Shown here: positions 22,388-24,978 of the stretch, piece after piece
Layout: the number at the start of each line of letters is the position of its first letter
Position numbering within the stretch: position 1 is the first letter of the stretch
Source: Synergistaceae bacterium
Lineage (GTDB): Bacteria > Synergistota > Synergistia > Synergistales > Synergistaceae
Length of the DNA: 24,978 bases
Direction: 5' to 3'
Assembly (NCBI GenBank): GCA_031290815.1
Contig: JAISLO010000016.1
Coordinates: forward strand, 1-24,978
Made by a program: the position numbers and the translations under genes
The notes under the pieces: generated by a model
What the model was told of the DNA's origin: nothing
The model's database searches: none
Seen by the model: only the letters and a program-made list of their open reading frames with translations

Positions 22388-22930
22388 TCAGCGCAAAAAA
22401 ACCAGGCTTTTGGCAAGGTAGTCCAGCCCAGACAAGACCGTCAGGACCATTGCGCACCACATGACCGGATTCGCGTATGGAATGCCGAAAATCATCATTA
22501 CTATAGCGACTATCTGGCTCACCGTCTTGGCCTTGCCCCACGCCGACGCGTGGATCACCACCCCCCCGGCCGCCGCGACCATGCGAATCCCCGATACGAT
22601 GAACTCCCGCGAGATGATTATAACGACGATCCACGCGCTGAGACGCCCGAGTTCTACGAGGGAGACGAGAGCGGCCACCACAAGTATCTTGTCGGCCAGC
22701 GGGTCGATGAATTTTCCGAGGTCGGTGACGATGCCGCGCTTGCGCGCCACGTACCCGTCGACCGCGTCGGTCAGAGACGCCACGATGAACGTGGTCCCGG
22801 CTAAGATGTCGCCTATGTTGACGCCGAGCAGGGTGCCGAACTGGCCTCTCACCGCGAGGAATACCATTATGAGGGGCGAGAGAAAGACCCTCGACATGCT
22901 GAGCATATTCGGAAGATTTAATGAAATCAT
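22388..22930 (-). CDS. pgsA: CDP-diacylglycerol-glycerol-3-phosphate 3-phosphatidyltransferase
   Basis: A 180-residue inner-membrane enzyme that makes phosphatidylglycerol phosphate, the committed step to phosphatidylglycerol and cardiolipin. The CDP-alcohol phosphotransferase motif is complete: DAVDGYVARKRG followed by TDLGKFIDPLADK, giving D-x2-DG-x2-AR-x8-G-x3-D-x3-D. About five or six membrane helices surround it, and the start LNLPNMLSMSRV is typical. The ATG at 22930 follows a run of eight G, the likely Shine-Dalgarno, at eight bases. An upstream open frame of 25 codons is not part of the gene. A strong promoter lies about 35 bases before the start. Confidence 0.93.
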   Translation of the reverse strand: MISLNLPNMLSMSRVFLSPLIMVFLAVRGQFGTLLGVNIGDILAGTTFIVASLTDAVDGYVARKRGIVTDLGKFIDPLADKILVVAALVSLVELGRLSAWIVVIIISREFIVSGIRMVAAAGGVVIHASAWGKAKTVSQIVAIVMMIFGIPYANPVMWCAMVLTVLSGLDYLAKSLVFLR

Positions 22931-22963
22931 CGCGCAAGCCCCCCCCAGAAGTTTATGACAGCT

Positions 22964-22992
22964 ATTATAATGACTGCGTCTTGATTTTGCAA
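22964..22992 (-). promoter_or_regulatory. pgsA: pgsA promoter
   Basis: On the - strand TTGCAA (22992-22987), a 17-base spacer and a perfect TATAAT (22969-22964). Predicted transcription start near 22957 gives a leader of about 27 bases. The hexamers are the same as in the pilC promoter on the other strand. Confidence 0.7.
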
Positions 22993-22998
22993 AGCCTG

Positions 22999-23014
22999 AG
23001 GGCAATCATGCCCT
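22999..23014. repeat. Small hairpin between the pgsA and pilC promoters
   Basis: AGGGCA (22999-23004) and TGCCCT (23009-23014) pair around the loop ATCA. It lies just upstream of the pgsA -35 and about 50 bases before the pilC -35. It could be a protein-binding palindrome; no T tract follows. Confidence 0.35.
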
Positions 23015-23060
23015 TCGGAGGGGAATAAAAAAATTTCACTAATATGAGTCTAAAGTCCTA

Positions 23061-23088
23061 TTGCAAATATCATTTTTGTCCCTATAAT
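23061..23088 (+). promoter_or_regulatory. pilC: pilC promoter
   Basis: TTGCAA (23061-23066), a 16-base spacer and a perfect TATAAT (23083-23088). Transcription would begin near 23095, so an ATG at 23087, which would lengthen the protein by 22 codons, cannot be in this transcript; this supports ATG 23153. Confidence 0.65.
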
Positions 23089-23152
23089 GATGAGCGTTAA
23101 GACAGAGGGCCGGGAGCCACTGAGTAACAGATCAAGATGGGAGGTATTCCTC

Positions 23153-24397
23153 ATGTTGTTTAAGTACAGAGCCAGGACTACGACGGGCGCAATAACGAAT
23201 GGCAGCAGAGAGGCTGCTTCTCAGGAAGCCGCAGTGTCATGGCTGAGAGAGCAGGGAATGTCCCCCATAAGCGTCGAGGCGCATGGCATTTTAGGCGCCG
23301 CCACACACGACAAGGGCGGAAAGTTCTCGATCAACCTGAACCTCGAGTTGTTTCCGCAGAAGGTCACGCTGAAGGACAAGAACGTAATATTCAAACAGAT
23401 GGCGACGATGGTAAACGCCGGAATAACGGTCGCGGCCACGCTTGATCTGCTGGCGAGCCAGACGGAGAATAAGACGCTCAGCGCGGCGATAAGCGGCATG
23501 AGGGACGCGGTCGGCGGAGGAGTTACGCTCGCGGCCTCGATGGGTCGCTATCCAAAGGTCTTCTCGGGGCTGGAGATAGCCCTCGTCAGGGCGGGCGAGG
23601 AGGGCGGAGTCCTGGACATAAGCCTTTCAAGGCTTGCCGGCTTCGTGGAGCAGCAGTACGCCCTCCAGAAGAAGATAAAGGGCGCCATGATGTACCCCAG
23701 CGTGGTGGTGGCGTTTACAATATTAGCGCTGGGGGTGCTTTGCGCCTTCATCGTCCCGATGTTCCGCAAGGCGTTCGCGAACATAGGGATGGCCGAGCTT
23801 CCAAAGCTGACGGCGGCGATCTTCGGCTTCTCCGATTTCCTCAGGGGTTATTGGTTTACGCTGCCGATACCGTTCATAATCATCGGTGTGATACTGCACT
23901 ATGTGAAGAAGACCGAGGGAGGAAAGCGGTTCCTCGACAAGCGCAAGGTGAAAGCGCCCCTGATCGGCGACATAATCTTCAAGGCGATACTGGCCAGATC
24001 ATTCCGCACCTTCGCTACTCTGGTGACCGCCGGTGTTTCGATACTCGACTCGATAGAGATGTCCTCGGGGGTGGCGGACAACGCGCTGGTCTCGGATGCC
24101 TTCAAGCTCATGAGAGAGCGCGCGCAAAACGGCGTCCTCCTGAGCTCCACGATAAAGGAGCAAAAACTCTTCCCTGGGATGGTAGCGCACATGGTGGCGG
24201 TGGGAGAGGAGACTGGTCAGGTGGACGAGGTTTTGTCGAAGGTTGCAGACTGGTACGACATGGAGCTGGACGAGAAGATAAAGGGTCTCACCTCCATAAT
24301 AGAGCCCGTACTGATAGTCTTCATCGGCCTGGTGGTGGGTTTGGTGGTTGGATCGATCTTCGTACCGCTGATCCAGGCGATGCAGCAGTTCATGTAA
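23153..24397 (+). CDS. pilC: Type IV pilus / type II secretion inner-membrane platform protein
   Basis: A 414-residue PilC/GspF-family protein that forms the platform on which pilins are assembled. The N-terminus MLFKYRARTTTGAITNG and LREQGMSPISVE are typical. Two T2SSF domains follow: the first with FKQMATMVNAGITVAATLDLL and ALVRAGEEGGVLDISLSRLA, the second with FATLVTAGVSILDSIEMSSG and HMVAVGEETGQVDEVLSKVA. Three membrane regions are visible: about residues 180-205, 220-245 and the C-terminal stretch ending in FVPLIQAMQQFM. ATG 23153 has GGGAGG eight bases upstream. The prepilin gene follows after 198 bases, so this is probably a pilus assembly locus continuing beyond the window. Confidence 0.93.
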   Translation: MLFKYRARTTTGAITNGSREAASQEAAVSWLREQGMSPISVEAHGILGAATHDKGGKFSINLNLELFPQKVTLKDKNVIFKQMATMVNAGITVAATLDLLASQTENKTLSAAISGMRDAVGGGVTLAASMGRYPKVFSGLEIALVRAGEEGGVLDISLSRLAGFVEQQYALQKKIKGAMMYPSVVVAFTILALGVLCAFIVPMFRKAFANIGMAELPKLTAAIFGFSDFLRGYWFTLPIPFIIIGVILHYVKKTEGGKRFLDKRKVKAPLIGDIIFKAILARSFRTFATLVTAGVSILDSIEMSSGVADNALVSDAFKLMRERAQNGVLLSSTIKEQKLFPGMVAHMVAVGEETGQVDEVLSKVADWYDMELDEKIKGLTSIIEPVLIVFIGLVVGLVVGSIFVPLIQAMQQFM

Positions 24398-24595
24398 ATC
24401 AAAGAATGCGGGGTTACAGAGCGTTCAAATCCACTGAAAGGGAGGCGGGTATAGAGAAAAAGATGGAGTATGAGCGAGAGGTTTTTTTCTGAAGGCAAGA
24501 GCGGCGGAGTGTTCTGAGCGAATGTAATTAAAGAGGCACAGCATTTCAAATTCTAAAGATCGGGCAGAGCCCGAAGAAACGGAGGAGTTATTGTT
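24398..24595 (+). other. Leader region between pilC and the prepilin gene
   Basis: This 198-base gap has no convincing gene. A 5-bp CGGGC/GCCCG hairpin with loop AGA lies shortly before the prepilin Shine-Dalgarno GGAGGAG (24581-24587). A run of seven T lies near 24482. No clear promoter is seen. Confidence 0.35.
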
Positions 24596-24978
24596 ATGAA
24601 AAAGATGTTGAAGTCGAGGAAAAGCGGATTTACCCTGGTTGAGCTCCTGATAGTCATTATGATCATCGCAATCCTGGCGGGAATGATGATGATCGCGACG
24701 GGTTCGGCGACCGACAGCGCCGAGGCTTCGAAGCTGGTGAACGATGTTCGCGCTGTAAAGTCGGCATGCCTGCTCTTCTACGTTGACGAGGGTTATTGGC
24801 CAAGCAAAGATACGGAGGTTGCTCCTAGTCTTGACAAGTACACTGACCGTCCGATGTTCAACACGACTACTGGGAAGTACAACTTGCAAATCGCAGTAGG
24901 AAAAACTGATGGGCGTGAGCGTTATGTAGTTGGAATCCAACCTAAGGCCGGAGTTATCGCGGATGGCGTAAAGACAAA
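24596..24978 (+). CDS. Type IV pilin / GspG-like prepilin, truncated at the window end
   Basis: The first 127 codons of a prepilin. A basic leader of 11 residues ending in SG is followed by the N-methylation motif FTLVELLIVIMIIAILAG, with Phe at +1 and Glu at +5 after the cleavage site. The long hydrophobic helix continues, then VNDVRAVKSACLLFYVDEGYWPS, a pattern common to major pseudopilins of type II secretion and to some type IV pilins. Prepilin peptidase would cleave after Gly 11. The Shine-Dalgarno GGAGGAG is eight bases before the ATG. The C-terminus lies outside the window, so pilin and pseudopilin cannot be told apart. Confidence 0.93.
   Translation, partial: MKKMLKSRKSGFTLVELLIVIMIIAILAGMMMIATGSATDSAEASKLVNDVRAVKSACLLFYVDEGYWPSKDTEVAPSLDKYTDRPMFNTTTGKYNLQIAVGKTDGRERYVVGIQPKAGVIADGVKT

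Noticed and set aside
22188..22937. - strand frame of 249 codons over pgsA and rubredoxin.
   Set aside because: Out-of-frame shadow of pgsA; both real genes have complete family motifs.
22985..23025. Possible c-di-GMP riboswitch (GEMM) before pilC, from the string GCAAAGCC.
   Set aside because: Neither the 5' half nor the tetraloop receptor is present, and most of it lies upstream of the predicted pilC transcription start.
24425..24940. - strand frame of 171 codons opposite the prepilin gene.
   Set aside because: It is antisense to a clear prepilin with a good Shine-Dalgarno, and it has no signal or motif of its own.

Overview
The window is a gene-dense bacterial chromosome segment of about 25 kb with moderately high GC. 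It looks like a diderm anaerobe that ferments amino acids or peptides. The evidence is Sec-exported periplasmic enzymes, a type IV pilus/type II secretion locus, a tripartite TRAP transporter set among amino-acid and 2-hydroxy-acid enzymes, a CstA peptide/pyruvate transporter, and a rubredoxin. My best guess is Synergistota, but this rests on gene content and is inference. I see no rRNA, tRNA, CRISPR array, insertion sequence or integrase.

Left part (1-3.6 kb, + strand). The 3' end of a CstA-family gene and its terminator are followed by the most unusual pair in the window. The first gene is a single-pass membrane protein with a cytoplasmic TIR domain and two tandem, mutually homologous extracytoplasmic beta-rich repeats. 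The second is a DHH-family phosphoesterase with a C-terminal extension that seems to hold two phage-like PGDYG modules. A perfect TTGACA box and an upstream direct repeat precede the TIR gene. The gap after the DHH gene holds nested inverted repeats that could fold into a structured RNA.

3.6-7.9 kb (- strand). This is a tight four-gene operon: a zinc-type alkaline phosphatase, a small exported CPFC protein, an ABC ATPase, and an FtsX-like permease with a His/Asp/Glu-rich loop. The last three resemble the Zur-regulated Zrg / PA4064-4066 zinc-uptake systems. Coupling a zinc enzyme to a zinc importer is the main inference here.

7.9-10.8 kb. A DUF2207 membrane protein with a glycine-rich tail is divergent from lemA. 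A strong terminator with T or A tracts on both sides ends lemA and also the operon that comes from the right.

10.8-17.9 kb (- strand). This is a six-gene operon with a near-consensus sigma-70 promoter: D-2-hydroxyacid dehydrogenase, DctP, DctQ, DctM, class I/II aminotransferase, YtcJ-like amidohydrolase. Four of the six genes use GTG or TTG starts behind good Shine-Dalgarno sites. A long 16-bp-armed hairpin sits between dctP and dctQ. The set reads as import of an organic acid or acylated amino acid followed by deacylation, transamination and 2-keto-acid reduction.

18-21.5 kb (- strand). miaB, comEA and comEC form a compact operon. ComEC has only the membrane competence domain and no metallo-beta-lactamase tail. 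A 17-bp palindrome overlaps the -10 of the miaB promoter, which faces a gene for a small exported protein of unknown function.

Right end. A rubredoxin gene (52 aa) and pgsA lie on the - strand. They are divergent from pilC and a truncated prepilin gene that runs off the window. pgsA and pilC have promoters with the same hexamers, TTGCAA and TATAAT.
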